From the NCBI RefSeq assembly GCF_000010165.1, contig NC_012491.1, forward strand, positions 4,276,001-4,340,000: DNA of 64,000 nt, read 5' to 3'. The stretch comes from Brevibacillus brevis NBRC 100599. Its GTDB lineage: Bacteria > Bacillota > Bacilli > Brevibacillales > Brevibacillaceae. This document shows positions 8,073 to 16,779 of the stretch, in pieces; position 1 is the stretch's first letter; the number at the start of each line of letters is the position of its first letter. The notes under the pieces were generated by a model. The model made no database searches, was not told the DNA's origin, and saw only the letters and a program-made list of their open reading frames with translations. The translations under genes and the position numbers were made by a program.

Positions 8073-9068
8073 TTAGGATGTGACATCTCTACGGATAAAG
8101 GCCGCGTACGCAATGATCAGTGCTGCGATCGCCCATACACTCAACACGGTCAACGAGAACGGCAACGTCATCCCCTTAATCGGAGGCAGTGTTCCATTGA
8201 GATAATCCGTCAGCTGCAAGTTTACCACGAACAAGTATTTGGACGATTCCCAGGAGGATGCCATCTGCGTCAGGATCGTTCCGCTAATTAACGCTGCCAT
8301 CATAATTCCCATCCCCGCAGCCGCACTCCGAACCAAAACTGAGACCATAAGCGTTACCGTAGCAACCACGATGCAGACGAACCAGCCTAGACCATACTGC
8401 ATCAGCAAAAATTGCCATTGCGGCAGCATGAAAGCCCCAGATGTCTCGAGCTCTCCTCCCGATACTTCAAAGCCAGTCAAAATAGGAAGATCCCAACCGG
8501 AATAGCCAAACACGACCCCAGAGAGCAAATAAGCAAGAATCAGTGTCGTAAGAACCGTGAGAGAGGTAAACAGCAGAAGGGTGATGTATTTGCTGGTCAG
8601 TACCTTCCACCGCCTTACGGGTCGCGTTAATAGCAGCTTGACCGTCCCCTCGCTAAACTCAGAAGATACAAGGTCAACCGCGAGCACGACGATAATCATC
8701 GGCAAAAACATCGAAATGGCTTGGTCCATAAAGCCACGGGCGAAAGTAGGCCCCCCCGGTGCCATCGGGTTAATGTCATGATCCAAATAGTATTGCTGCT
8801 GCGCGATCCTGACCTTGATAAAATCCCGCCACTCCTCGGGAAGACGGCTTGATGCCAGCCTGTTTTGCATATCGACGATTTGTTGGGTTAATAGCGGACG
8901 CCAGTCGGTTGTCCCCATTCGTTCTTGTGCAGTAACAACCGAACGGTACTGTGCGTATGTAAAAATCGGGATCAGAATCGCCAAGATCAGCACGACGACG
9001 AGAAAACGGCGCCTGCGCAGCAATTTTATGGTTTCATTCTGTACGAGCCCCACCATGTTCTGCTCCAT
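8073..9068 (-). CDS. ABC-2 type exporter permease
   Basis: 331 aa. An N-terminal cytoplasmic helix (ETIKLLRRRRFLVVV) leads into the first membrane helix, followed by a large extracytoplasmic loop (about residues 35-110) and five further hydrophobic segments in the C-terminal half. The segment LVSSEFSEGTVKLLLTRPVRRW is characteristic of ABC-2 permeases (PF12679-like). It overlaps the upstream ATPase gene by 35 bases and has a GGAGGAGGGGGAAG ribosome-binding site, so the two form one exporter. The substrate is unknown. Confidence 0.88.
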   Translation of the reverse strand: MEQNMVGLVQNETIKLLRRRRFLVVVLILAILIPIFTYAQYRSVVTAQERMGTTDWRPLLTQQIVDMQNRLASSRLPEEWRDFIKVRIAQQQYYLDHDINPMAPGGPTFARGFMDQAISMFLPMIIVVLAVDLVSSEFSEGTVKLLLTRPVRRWKVLTSKYITLLLFTSLTVLTTLILAYLLSGVVFGYSGWDLPILTGFEVSGGELETSGAFMLPQWQFLLMQYGLGWFVCIVVATVTLMVSVLVRSAAAGMGIMMAALISGTILTQMASSWESSKYLFVVNLQLTDYLNGTLPPIKGMTLPFSLTVLSVWAIAALIIAYAAFIRRDVTS

Positions 9069-9993
9069 GACTTCCCCCTCCTCCCGTCAATGTAAGGAAC
9101 AGGTCTTCCAGTGTAACCGTCTTCGTCGCTATTCCCATCACAGGTATACCGCCATTAACCAAAGCTAGGTTAGCCTCGCTCACTTTTTCTACATCCATGC
9201 GTGATTTCAGGCGCTCTTCACTGACCACCCACACCTCTGTCACTGCTGGTAGATTTCGCAGGATTTCCTCGGCCTTTTGTATATGGGAAGACGGGATTGT
9301 CCAATCGACCTGATCAGCAAACTGCTCCATCAGTTCTTTGACTAATCCAACCGAAATGACCTTCCCTTGGCTGATAATCGCCACCCTGTCGCACATCATC
9401 TCGATTTCACTGAGAAGATGACTCGAAATGAAGACTGCGAGCCCTTCTTCCTCGGCAAGCTTGCGAATAAACTGGCGCAACTCACGGATCCCCGCTGGGT
9501 CCAAGCCGTTCGTCGGTTCGTCCAGGATCAATATTTTCGGCCGGTGCAAAAGTGCCTGCGCGATCCCCAGGCGCTGCCTCATTCCGAGTGAGTACGTTTT
9601 TACCTTATCATCAATCGCCCGCTCCAAATCAACGAATCGGACGATTTCCTCAATACGCTCAGCCGTTATACCGCCACTCATTCTCGCAAACTGCTCCAGA
9701 TTCTCTCTGCCCGTCAAAAACTTGTACAGCTCCGGGTTTTCGACGATACAACCAACCTGCGCAATCGCTTGTGGAAACTGTTCTTGAAGGGAGATGCCTC
9801 CAATGCGAATATCTCCCCCATCGGCCTTTGCCAATCCAACGAGCATGCGGATTGTGGTGGTTTTGCCTGCGCCATTCGGCCCGAGAAATCCAAATACCTC
9901 TCCGGCGAAAACGTCAAACGTAATATCATGAATGATCGGCTTTTTGCCAATCGCTTTTTGCAATCCTTTTACTGAGAGGACCGTTTCGGCCAA
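9034..9993 (-). CDS. ABC exporter ATP-binding protein (ABC-2 / DrrA-like)
   Basis: 319 aa, starting at TTG 9993 behind ATAGGAGGGCGTACA. Walker A GPNGAGKTTTI near residue 40, signature YSLGMRQRLG near 133, Walker B ILILDEPTNGLDPAG near 155, followed by the switch histidine in SSHLL. The C-terminal about 80 residues are the regulatory extension seen in DrrA/BcrA-type exporters. It energises the membrane partner encoded immediately downstream. Bacitracin-type or lipid export would be typical but cannot be decided here. Confidence 0.93.
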   Translation of the reverse strand: MAETVLSVKGLQKAIGKKPIIHDITFDVFAGEVFGFLGPNGAGKTTTIRMLVGLAKADGGDIRIGGISLQEQFPQAIAQVGCIVENPELYKFLTGRENLEQFARMSGGITAERIEEIVRFVDLERAIDDKVKTYSLGMRQRLGIAQALLHRPKILILDEPTNGLDPAGIRELRQFIRKLAEEEGLAVFISSHLLSEIEMMCDRVAIISQGKVISVGLVKELMEQFADQVDWTIPSSHIQKAEEILRNLPAVTEVWVVSEERLKSRMDVEKVSEANLALVNGGIPVMGIATKTVTLEDLFLTLTGGGGSHGAEHGGARTE

Positions 9994-10122
9994 TGTACGC
10001 CCTCCTATCTGAGTCTCCCCTCGTCAACTGACGATGGCGTTGTGTTTATGATACACTGTCATAAGATGTCCATCCACATTATACCATGACCATACACTTT
10101 ACAACGAATAGGAGGATACCTG

Positions 10123-10911
10123 ATGCGCAAATCCGGCCAATTACTTTGGCGCACGGCAGGTCTCTTGTCTTTACTCTCCTTTCTCTTATTTGCGACAGGG
10201 TTTGTCCTCGCGATGAATCCACAGCAGTTAGCACCGTCCACAGCAAGCCCACCTGTGCAAAAAGAGCAGCCACCCTCACCTTTACCAGAAAAGGGCGTCC
10301 ACAAAGTAGTCGCACTAGGGGATTCTCTCACGCGCGGTGCCGGAGACGCAAACGGCCAGGGCTACGTCGGACTCGTTCGCCAAGCATTGGAGAAAAAATC
10401 GGGCCATTCGATTACGTTCACAAACCTCGCGATTAATGGTCAGGAATCATCTGAGCTGCTCAAGCAAATGTCCCAGGAGCAAGTGAAGAAGCTGCTCGCT
10501 GAAGCCGATCTGATTCTTTTTACCATCGGCGGCAACGACTTGTTCAGGCAGACGGGCGGGCTGTATACCATTGAAAAAGAAAAAGTGACCACGGCTCTTA
10601 ATAAGCTCGCGGTCAACTATGAAGAGATTCTCAAACAGATTCGTAGCGTCAACAAGACGGCTACAATCGTTTACACTTCCCTGTACAATCCTTTTGGCAA
10701 TACCGAAGCAGCCGTCGACACCATCGGGCCTGTGCTCGACTGGAACAATCACGCATCCCAAATCGCCTCACGGTACCCACAAGTTTTCGTGGTGCCGACC
10801 TACGACTTGTTCTTGCGTAAGGAACAAAACTACTTGTATACAGATCACTTCCACCCGAATGCTGATGGCTATAAACGAATGGCGGATCGTATCTTGCAAG
10901 CGTTAGAGTGA
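10123..10911 (+). CDS. SGNH/GDSL-family lipase/esterase, membrane-anchored or secreted (YpmR-like)
   Basis: 262 aa. Residues about 10-30 form an uncleaved signal anchor or signal peptide (LLSLLSFLLFATGFVLAM). The SGNH catalytic blocks are present: block I VALGDSLTRGAGDANG near 64-78 (nucleophile Ser), block III TIGGND near 131-137 (oxyanion Gly/Asn), block V DHFHPNADGYKRMAD near 240-255 (Asp/His). Predicted extracytoplasmic hydrolase, perhaps acting on lipids or acetylated polymers. The AGGAGG site is seven bases before the ATG. Its last nine bases overlap the end of the convergent MFS gene. Confidence 0.88.
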   Translation: MRKSGQLLWRTAGLLSLLSFLLFATGFVLAMNPQQLAPSTASPPVQKEQPPSPLPEKGVHKVVALGDSLTRGAGDANGQGYVGLVRQALEKKSGHSITFTNLAINGQESSELLKQMSQEQVKKLLAEADLILFTIGGNDLFRQTGGLYTIEKEKVTTALNKLAVNYEEILKQIRSVNKTATIVYTSLYNPFGNTEAAVDTIGPVLDWNNHASQIASRYPQVFVVPTYDLFLRKEQNYLYTDHFHPNADGYKRMADRILQALE

Positions 10912-12138
10912 TTCACCCCTCGCTTCATGAAAGGATTTGCCTCGGGTTGCCTCAAAGGCCCGAGCACCCGCCCATTGGAAGGCACTGCTCATCATCGAAG
11001 TCGCTGCTACCACCAGGAACAAGGTCGTACCTCCGTAATGTGCTAACAGCAATCCACCCATCCACGGACCGATGAACTGACCGAGGTTGCTGAAGCTTTT
11101 CGCACCGTAATAGCTGCCCCGCATATTCTCTGGGGCCATTCGGTCGATCAGGACGTCCCCTGCGGTAAACGTAAGGATTTCGCCAATCGTGAAAAATACC
11201 ATCGCCACAATGAAAATCAGCCACGAATTGGCAAAGGCATAACCTACGTCACCAACCGCATACATGACGTTTCCCACCAATATTGCGGTGAGAGGCGTCT
11301 TTTTTTCTGCCCAAGTCGTCAACGGAAGCTGCATCATGACAACGACGATCGCATTGACGGTCATCAGGATGGCAAACAGCTCGGTTCCATTCACGACCGT
11401 CATTTCTGCGAATTTGGCCAGCGTAGAAGACATCTGCGAGTAGCCAATCGCTCCTAAAACACCAGCGAGCATATACAAGCGAAACGCTTTGTCATTCACG
11501 ATTACACTGAATGCACGGCTGAATGTAACGACTTCTTTCTTTTGACCTTCAATTTGTTTAATGCCGAACTTGTTCAATAATCCTTGCAGGCTAATCACAT
11601 AGATCAGATAAATCAGTGCAGTCACCAGGAAAGGCAGAGCGACAGAGCTTTTGGCGAGTACTACCCCTGCGATAGGCCCTACCGCTACCCCAACATTAAT
11701 CGCCATGTAGCGAATACCGAATACACGAAGCCTCTTCTCTTGTGGCGTTACATCTGCCATCAACGCCTGTGAGACCGGTTCGTAGAAGGATCGACAGAGT
11801 CCCCCTGCTATATTGAGAAATAGGAGAACCCAAGGATCTTTACTAAGCGCAAACCCGACAAACACGAGCGTCCACACGTACAACGCGCCTAGCATGACTC
11901 GCCTGCGCCCTATTCTGTCCGACCATGCTCCCGCAAAAAAGCCTCCGATTGTACCCGCGAGCGGTCCTGCTCCAATCGTCAATCCGATCATTGCCAAGCT
12001 CATATCTGTTTGATTGGACAAGTATAAAAACAAAAACGGCATGCTCATCGAGCTGGCGGCCCTAACGAACACGGTCCCGACGACTAATGACCAGACGATC
12101 GGGTGAAACTCCTGTAAACGCATCTTGATCCAGCTCAT
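10903..12138 (-). CDS. MFS transporter (multidrug-resistance type)
   Basis: 411 aa from ATG 12138, which is preceded by GGGGAGAGAGAG; an in-frame GTG 36 bases further up has no better site. About 12 hydrophobic segments with MFS motif A in the second loop (FFAGAWSDRIGRRRVM, near residue 70) and the repeated pattern in the second half. Motif LCRSFYEPVSQALMADV in helix 4/5 resembles drug:H+ antiporters such as YttB/YfmO. Predicted proton-driven efflux of an unknown compound. The 3' end overlaps the stop of the SGNH gene, with no room for a separate terminator. Confidence 0.87.
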   Translation of the reverse strand: MSWIKMRLQEFHPIVWSLVVGTVFVRAASSMSMPFLFLYLSNQTDMSLAMIGLTIGAGPLAGTIGGFFAGAWSDRIGRRRVMLGALYVWTLVFVGFALSKDPWVLLFLNIAGGLCRSFYEPVSQALMADVTPQEKRLRVFGIRYMAINVGVAVGPIAGVVLAKSSVALPFLVTALIYLIYVISLQGLLNKFGIKQIEGQKKEVVTFSRAFSVIVNDKAFRLYMLAGVLGAIGYSQMSSTLAKFAEMTVVNGTELFAILMTVNAIVVVMMQLPLTTWAEKKTPLTAILVGNVMYAVGDVGYAFANSWLIFIVAMVFFTIGEILTFTAGDVLIDRMAPENMRGSYYGAKSFSNLGQFIGPWMGGLLLAHYGGTTLFLVVAATSMMSSAFQWAGARAFEATRGKSFHEARGESL

Positions 12139-12323
12139 TTTCTCTCTCTCCCCACTACTGTTATGCACTCCCACCTCTGCCAGAACAGATGCTCTGTGAT
12201 GTTCCCATTGTAGAGAGGCATTGGTCGTTCGTCAATGAGCATTCAAAATTTTTTGATTATGAAACTTTTCTATGAGAGTAATCAAAATTTCGATAGGGTT
12301 GGACACATTTCTCGTAGACAACG

Positions 12324-12355
12324 CAAAAGACCGCCAGAAAACACTGACGGTCTTT
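12324..12355 (-). terminator. Terminator of the ytnP gene
   Basis: AAAGACCGTCAG pairs with CTGGCGGTCTTT on the minus strand with a short loop and a following T run. Confidence 0.8.
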
Positions 12356-12366
12356 GCCAATCCTTT

Positions 12367-13215
12367 TTACAACATCACTTCTACACGATCAATCAGTTCT
12401 CCCTGTTCGTTCCATTTCACTGCACGGTAAACGCTATCGTGGTAAAACGTGAACCAAGCGCCTTGCTTGATCCCGTTGATGATCCATTCTTCTTTTGCAT
12501 AGATGGAGGTCATCGGGTAGTCGTCGTAGGCCATCACCCATAATGGATTTTGGTGAGCGTGTGTAGGCATGATGTCCGCCAGATGCAAAAGCAGCTGCCC
12601 CTCTGTCTCCATCCGGACGATCGCATGTCCCTGGCTGTGCCCTCCTGTATGATGAAGCGTGATTCCCGGCACAACTTCGTGCGAAGCGCCGTACGTCTTC
12701 ACCTGCTTCTCAATCGGACGCCAGTTTTCTTCCCAATATGTATTCTTCGAGCGAACATTCGGCTCTCTCATCTCCGCCCACTCCTGCTCCTGAACGTAGA
12801 TGACGGCTTGTGGAAATGTAGAAACAAGTTGTCCATCACGTATAGAGACAAGTCCGTTGGCATGATCGTAGTGCATATGTGTCATGATGACAATATCAAT
12901 ATCGGCAGGAGTCAACCCTTTCGCAGCGAGAGATTCCACCACTTGAGACTCTTCCTCCAAGCCAAAATTGCGCTTCTGTTTTTCCGTAAGCCGATCATTT
13001 CCCATACCCGATTCAATCAAAATACGCTTGCCATGAGCCTGTACCAGGATCGGGTCAGCACGCAAAGGGATTTGATTCAGATCATTGGATGGGTATCTTT
13101 TGCTCCAAAGCGGCTTGGGCACCACTCCAAACATTGCGCCCCCGTCCAGCTTCGTGAGTCCACCTCTCAGCCAAGACAATTGAAACTGACCTACCTGCCA
13201 TTCGTTCCCTACCAT
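12367..13215 (-). CDS. ytnP: YtnP-family quorum-quenching lactonase (metallo-beta-lactamase fold)
   Basis: 282 aa, the same length as B. subtilis YtnP. The zinc-binding motif is MTHMHYDHANG (His-x-His-x-Asp-His at residues 113-118), with further ligands in HTGGHSQGHAIV and DIMPTHAHQNPLWVMAYDDY. The segments GGAMFGVVPKPLWSK and RSKNTYWEENW are characteristic of YtnP and match my memory of that protein closely. Predicted to hydrolyse acyl-lactone or gamma-butyrolactone signals in the cytosol. Monocistronic, with ribosome-binding site GAGGAGGCG and its own terminator. Confidence 0.9.
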   Translation of the reverse strand: MVGNEWQVGQFQLSWLRGGLTKLDGGAMFGVVPKPLWSKRYPSNDLNQIPLRADPILVQAHGKRILIESGMGNDRLTEKQKRNFGLEEESQVVESLAAKGLTPADIDIVIMTHMHYDHANGLVSIRDGQLVSTFPQAVIYVQEQEWAEMREPNVRSKNTYWEENWRPIEKQVKTYGASHEVVPGITLHHTGGHSQGHAIVRMETEGQLLLHLADIMPTHAHQNPLWVMAYDDYPMTSIYAKEEWIINGIKQGAWFTFYHDSVYRAVKWNEQGELIDRVEVML

Positions 13216-13264
13216 GATCCTGACGCCTCCTCGATTGCTCGGAATGATGATTGAAGTTCGAAAG

Positions 13265-13289
13265 CGAAAAGCACCCCGTTCAGGGTGCC
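13265..13289 (-). terminator. Terminator of the 13289-13585 gene
   Basis: GCACCC (13271-13276) pairs with GGGTGC (13283-13288); the minus strand continues with TTTTCGCTTT. Confidence 0.75.
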
Positions 13290-13585
13290 TACAGCTTTTC
13301 TGCTACACTTACAGTTCTAGTCGCCGGGGCGATTTCTAACAGGAGATCACTCGATACAGCCTGCACAGTGACATCTGAATCACTACGTCTATGATGAAGC
13401 ACGAGTTGCGCTACCTTTTCATTCTCTCGGTAAACGCTGATTAGTGTCTGTAACGGATTGGCACTCCCGCCCGCGATCAACTTAAACCCCGGGGCTATCG
13501 TAAACGTCCATCCCTCCACCTCTACTAGCGGTGCTAACGAGTACAGGAAGTAACGTTTCCCTAAGAGAATGCCATTATGGTTCAT
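13289..13585 (-). CDS. Hypothetical protein (unrecognised)
   Basis: About 98 aa if it starts at ATG 13585; an in-frame TTG at 13603 would add six residues. Neither start has a convincing ribosome-binding site. The sequence alternates hydrophobic and polar residues (WTFTIAPGFKLIAGG, QTLISVYRENEKVAQLVLHHRRS, DVTVQAVSSDLLLEIAP), as in an all-beta fold. There is no signal peptide. A terminator follows its stop, which supports it being transcribed. I do not recognise the family. Confidence 0.55.
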   Translation of the reverse strand: MNHNGILLGKRYFLYSLAPLVEVEGWTFTIAPGFKLIAGGSANPLQTLISVYRENEKVAQLVLHHRRSDSDVTVQAVSSDLLLEIAPATRTVSVAEKL

Positions 13586-13702
13586 CAAGGCGAGAGCCCC
13601 CAATCAAATGAATTTGAACAGTATAACTTCATTTTGCAAAAATTAGCGGAGATTGAAAAGCGATTCGACAAAACTTCTAAAAAGACGACATCCTTTTCTT
13701 AA
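13577..13702 (+). CDS. Candidate 41-aa small protein, head-to-head with the preceding gene
   Basis: A short reading frame from ATG 13577 to TAA 13700-13702. Its product is hydrophilic and helical (NEFEQYNFILQKLAEIEKRF, then a Lys/Thr-rich tail), which looks protein-like rather than random. The only upstream signal is a weak AAGAG nine bases before the ATG. Its start overlaps the start of the minus-strand gene by nine bases. It could be a small gene, a remnant of a larger one, or chance. Low certainty. Confidence 0.3.
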   Translation: MVHQGESPQSNEFEQYNFILQKLAEIEKRFDKTSKKTTSFS

Positions 13703-13750
13703 TCATAGCCGATTCCTTTTGTTTTCGAAATAGAAAATCTTTTCAGCACC

Positions 13751-15754
13751 TTAAATCGCTCTTCCGACGGTCGCACCCTCCAAAATAGCTCGCTTGGCAT
13801 CGAGCTCTCCCGCTTCTTTAGCCCCACCTATGAGGTGTACAGGCAGCCGATTAAGCAATGCGTGGTATAGCGAATTGTTGGGGGTCGCTCCAGCCGCTAC
13901 AATGACCGTATCAGCCGGTATCATGCGTTCCTCCCCGTTCTGAATGAAATATACCCCTTCTTCTGCAATTCGGCTGTATTCAATTTGTGTCAGCATCTCT
14001 ACGCCACGTCGCTTCAGGTTGGCGAGAACCGCCCAGCGCGTCGTTTTGCCCAAGCCCGATCCGACATGCTTCCCACGCCGCAGCATGCTGATTTTTCGTT
14101 TTCTTTGTTGCAGCTGCTGTACAGCTCTTCCGTCCAGAATCCGATACTCCTGCAAGTACTCCGCTGCCTTCGGTGAGATCGTTTCGTCGTGCATCAGTAA
14201 ATGGGACAAATCACACGCGATTCCTCCCGCACCGACGATAACCACTTGTCTACCTACTTTGGCGCGCTTTTCAAATACCGCATCATATCCCTTCACATGT
14301 CCGAGCTCCACACCTGGAATCTCTGGACGCCGCGGAATGACTCCCGTTGCCACGACAACTTCTGCAAAACCTTCTTCTATCAGTGCCTCTGCCTCTGCCA
14401 GTGTTCCCAGCCTGATTTCGACACCAAGACGCGCGAGCTCTGTCTGATAATAGCGAAGCGTTTCATTAAACTCCTCTTTACCTGGCACCTGTCTGGCGTA
14501 GTTTAATTGTCCACCGATCTGTTTTTTGGCCTCCATGATGACCACCTGATGCCCTCGCTCTGCCAGCACGCGAGCTGCCTCCAAGCCAGCAGGTCCCGCA
14601 CCGATTACAGCTACCTTCTTGCCGTTTTCCGCCGGAACCAACCGCCACTCTGCTTCCCTGCCGACAAGTGGATTGACCAGACAGGAGGCTACCTTCCCAT
14701 CAAAAATATGGTCGAGACAGGCTTGATTGCATGCAATACATGTGTTTACTTCATTAAAACGTCCTTCTTTACTTTTTTGAACGATATACGGGTCCGCTAA
14801 AAATGGTCGGGCCATTGAAACCATATCACTGTATTCTTCGTACAAAATCGTTTCAGCCTGACGCATGTCGTTGATTCGATTGCTGGCGATAACCGGGATG
14901 TTCACGATCTGCTTAACTTGCTGCGCCACCCATACATATGCTCCACGCGGCACCATCATGCCAATCGTCGGTACTTGTGATTCATGCCAGCCAATTCCGA
15001 CATTGAGAGCATCAACCCCTGCCTCCTCCAGCATTTTGGCAAATTGCAATGTCTCTTCCATCGTCGTACTATCTGGCATCAAGTCCAATCCCGACATCCG
15101 GTAGATGATCGGATAATCCAGTCCCACTGCTTGGCGGACACGCTTAGCCACCTCGATGCCGAAACGCGCTCTGCGTAAAAAGTCCCCACCCCACTCATCT
15201 TCTCGCTTATTGGTCACAGGGGACAAAAATTGATTGATCAAGTATCCTTCCGAACCCATAATTTCTACAGCATCAAAGCCAGCTTTTTTGGCGCGGACGG
15301 CACCATCAGCAAAGCACTGGATCGTCGCTTCGATTTCCTCAGCGCGTAACTCTCTCGGCTTCCAACGGTTAATCGGCGCCTGCAATGGCGATGGTGCTAC
15401 CGGGTCTAATCCTGTCGCTTCCTTGTACGCATAACGCCCGGCATGGAACAGCTGCAACGCAATTTTCCCATTGGCTTGATGAACCTCTTTCGTGATCAGG
15501 CGCAATTTCTCGATATCCTCGTCTTGGTATACATTGCAATACTCGTTGCCCATGCCGCCCTCTGGATGTACGGCAGCCCCTCCTGTCACGATCAGACCAG
15601 CCTCTCCATTCGCACGCTCTGCGTAAAAAGTAGCAAGTCGCGCTACACCATTCTGCAGCTTCTCAAACCCGACGTGCATGGACCCCATCATAATCCGATT
15701 TGGCAACGTCATCGACCCAATTTGGATCGGTTCCCATACTTTTGAAAGTTCCAC
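13751..15754 (-). CDS. FadH-like NADH:flavin oxidoreductase (2,4-dienoyl-CoA reductase / old yellow enzyme family)
   Basis: 667 aa, GTG start at 15754 behind TTAGGGGG. Residues 1-330 form an FMN-binding TIM barrel (WEPIQIGSMTLPNRIMMG, then HAGRYA, then GFDAVEIMGSEGYLINQFLSP). A 4Fe-4S cluster motif follows near 340-360 (CIACNQACLDHIFDG...SCLVNP). The second half has two dinucleotide-binding folds (VAVIGAGPAGLEAARVLAERG near 383, VVIVGAGGIACD near 505). This is the architecture of DCR/trimethylamine-dehydrogenase-like enzymes, reducing dienoyl-CoA or other enones with NAD(P)H. A TetR-type palindrome lies just upstream. The true substrate is not determined. Confidence 0.88.
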   Translation of the reverse strand: MELSKVWEPIQIGSMTLPNRIMMGSMHVGFEKLQNGVARLATFYAERANGEAGLIVTGGAAVHPEGGMGNEYCNVYQDEDIEKLRLITKEVHQANGKIALQLFHAGRYAYKEATGLDPVAPSPLQAPINRWKPRELRAEEIEATIQCFADGAVRAKKAGFDAVEIMGSEGYLINQFLSPVTNKREDEWGGDFLRRARFGIEVAKRVRQAVGLDYPIIYRMSGLDLMPDSTTMEETLQFAKMLEEAGVDALNVGIGWHESQVPTIGMMVPRGAYVWVAQQVKQIVNIPVIASNRINDMRQAETILYEEYSDMVSMARPFLADPYIVQKSKEGRFNEVNTCIACNQACLDHIFDGKVASCLVNPLVGREAEWRLVPAENGKKVAVIGAGPAGLEAARVLAERGHQVVIMEAKKQIGGQLNYARQVPGKEEFNETLRYYQTELARLGVEIRLGTLAEAEALIEEGFAEVVVATGVIPRRPEIPGVELGHVKGYDAVFEKRAKVGRQVVIVGAGGIACDLSHLLMHDETISPKAAEYLQEYRILDGRAVQQLQQRKRKISMLRRGKHVGSGLGKTTRWAVLANLKRRGVEMLTQIEYSRIAEEGVYFIQNGEERMIPADTVIVAAGATPNNSLYHALLNRLPVHLIGGAKEAGELDAKRAILEGATVGRAI

Positions 15755-15774
15755 GTTAAACGCCCCCTAACGAG

Positions 15775-15788
15775 TGAATGCTCATTCA
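15775..15788. promoter_or_regulatory. TetR/FadR-like palindromic operator
   Basis: A perfect 6-bp inverted repeat TGAATG-CT-CATTCA, 20 bases before the start of the FadH-like gene. It resembles the TGAATGA/TCATTCA half-sites of Bacillus FadR (YsiA), which represses fatty-acid degradation. No regulator gene is adjacent, so control would be by a protein encoded elsewhere. Confidence 0.5.
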
Positions 15789-15897
15789 TTTTCATTATCT
15801 ATACGATTCTCTCTCTTCTCTTTATATTCCTTCTTCCTCACTATAAAAGCGGGAGTCGTCAGAATGAAGCCATCCACGGATCTAAACTCAATAATAA

Positions 15898-16077
15898 AGT
15901 TTTCTTAGTGTTTCCATGGAAGACGGAAGAAGAGTGGATATTGCTTTCGTCGATCAAGGGAATGAGACGAAGGTCATTGAAACGTTCCACGCGGAAAGCT
16001 CCAATCCCGTCGAGCTCCAGCAAGCAGGCTGGCAAGCGATCATGGACAATTTCAAAGCCTCTACCGAACAAAACTAA
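15898..16077 (+). pseudogene. Remnant of an AHSA1/SRPBCC-domain protein (C-terminal part only)
   Basis: The frame ending at TAA 16075 encodes VDIAFVDQGNETKVIETF, then NPVELQQAGWQAIMDNF. This is the C-terminal strand-and-helix signature of SRPBCC/AHSA1 proteins. Only about 60 codons remain open: a stop (15895-15897) lies upstream in frame, and the usual N-terminal half is absent. An internal ATG (15916) has no ribosome-binding site. A strong terminator follows immediately, as expected for the end of a former gene. Interpreted as a decayed gene; a real short protein cannot be excluded. Confidence 0.55.
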
Positions 16078-16087
16078 TCATCGCGAA

Positions 16088-16124
16088 GAAGACGCCGGGG
16101 AAGATGCCCGGCGTCTTTCTTTTT
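16088..16124. terminator. Strong terminator after the SRPBCC remnant
   Basis: AAGACGCCGGG pairs with CCCGGCGTCTT around a seven-base loop and is followed by TTTCTTTTT on the plus strand. It may also stop transcription from the convergent VOC gene. Confidence 0.85.
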
Positions 16125-16157
16125 GAACCCCTAGTACGAGCGTGCTCTCCGTTAGCC

Positions 16158-16574
16158 TTAACCTTGTGCCGCATCCATGTTCATGTAGTTAATGGCCCAC
16201 AGATGGCCGTCCAAGTCCACGAAGCCCCAATGATACATGAACCCATGATCCTCAGGTTCAGCGTGCAACTTCCCGCCCAAGGAGACCGCAGTATTCACGA
16301 TTTCATCGACCTTTTCCCGGCTCTCGAAGGCCAATGCGATCGTCATCTGCGCATACTTGCTCGTATCGACGGATTCCTTCTCCGTGAGCGTATTAAAGAA
16401 TGCTTGATTGATCAGCATGACCTGTAGGTTGTCGCCGATCACGATGGCTACCGAATTCTCGTTCTCGGGGAATTGCGGGTTGAGCTCGAATCCGAGTCCG
16501 GTGAAGAACGCTTTCGATTGTTCTACGTTTTTTACAGGCAGGTTGAAGCTCGTGAATGCGGACGTTAATGCCAT
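16158..16574 (-). CDS. VOC-family (glyoxalase/bleomycin-resistance-like) protein
   Basis: 138 aa. I chose ATG 16574, nine bases after AGAGGTG; a TTG two codons earlier is too close to it. Paired beta-alpha-beta-beta-beta modules are visible: FNLPVKNVEQSKAFFTGLGF at the start, and GFVDLDGHLWAINYMN at the end with the typical metal-ligand Glu replaced by an Asn/Tyr context (WAINYM rather than WELxxM). Most such proteins bind a metal or small molecule; function is unknown. Cytosolic and monocistronic. Confidence 0.8.
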   Translation of the reverse strand: MALTSAFTSFNLPVKNVEQSKAFFTGLGFELNPQFPENENSVAIVIGDNLQVMLINQAFFNTLTEKESVDTSKYAQMTIALAFESREKVDEIVNTAVSLGGKLHAEPEDHGFMYHWGFVDLDGHLWAINYMNMDAAQG

Positions 16575-16779
16575 TTTCAAAACACCTCTTCGTCAAATTA
16601 GTTTGTGTTCATTTTTGCCTTCGTTTATATAGACGACAGCCGAGGGACATGGTTCCAATCCTAGTAATGCGTGAGTTGTTCATACTATCCTGCCCGCTAT
16701 TTTAACGTGGCCCCAGTCTAGAACTTTATTATCTCTGGACATCTACCTCGAAGAGTGCCCTACCACAAAAGTGTTTTGA

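Noticed and set aside
9552..10436. Plus-strand frames inside the ABC ATPase gene and a shifted frame in the SGNH gene
   Set aside because: Walker and SGNH motifs fix the true frames; these are shadows.
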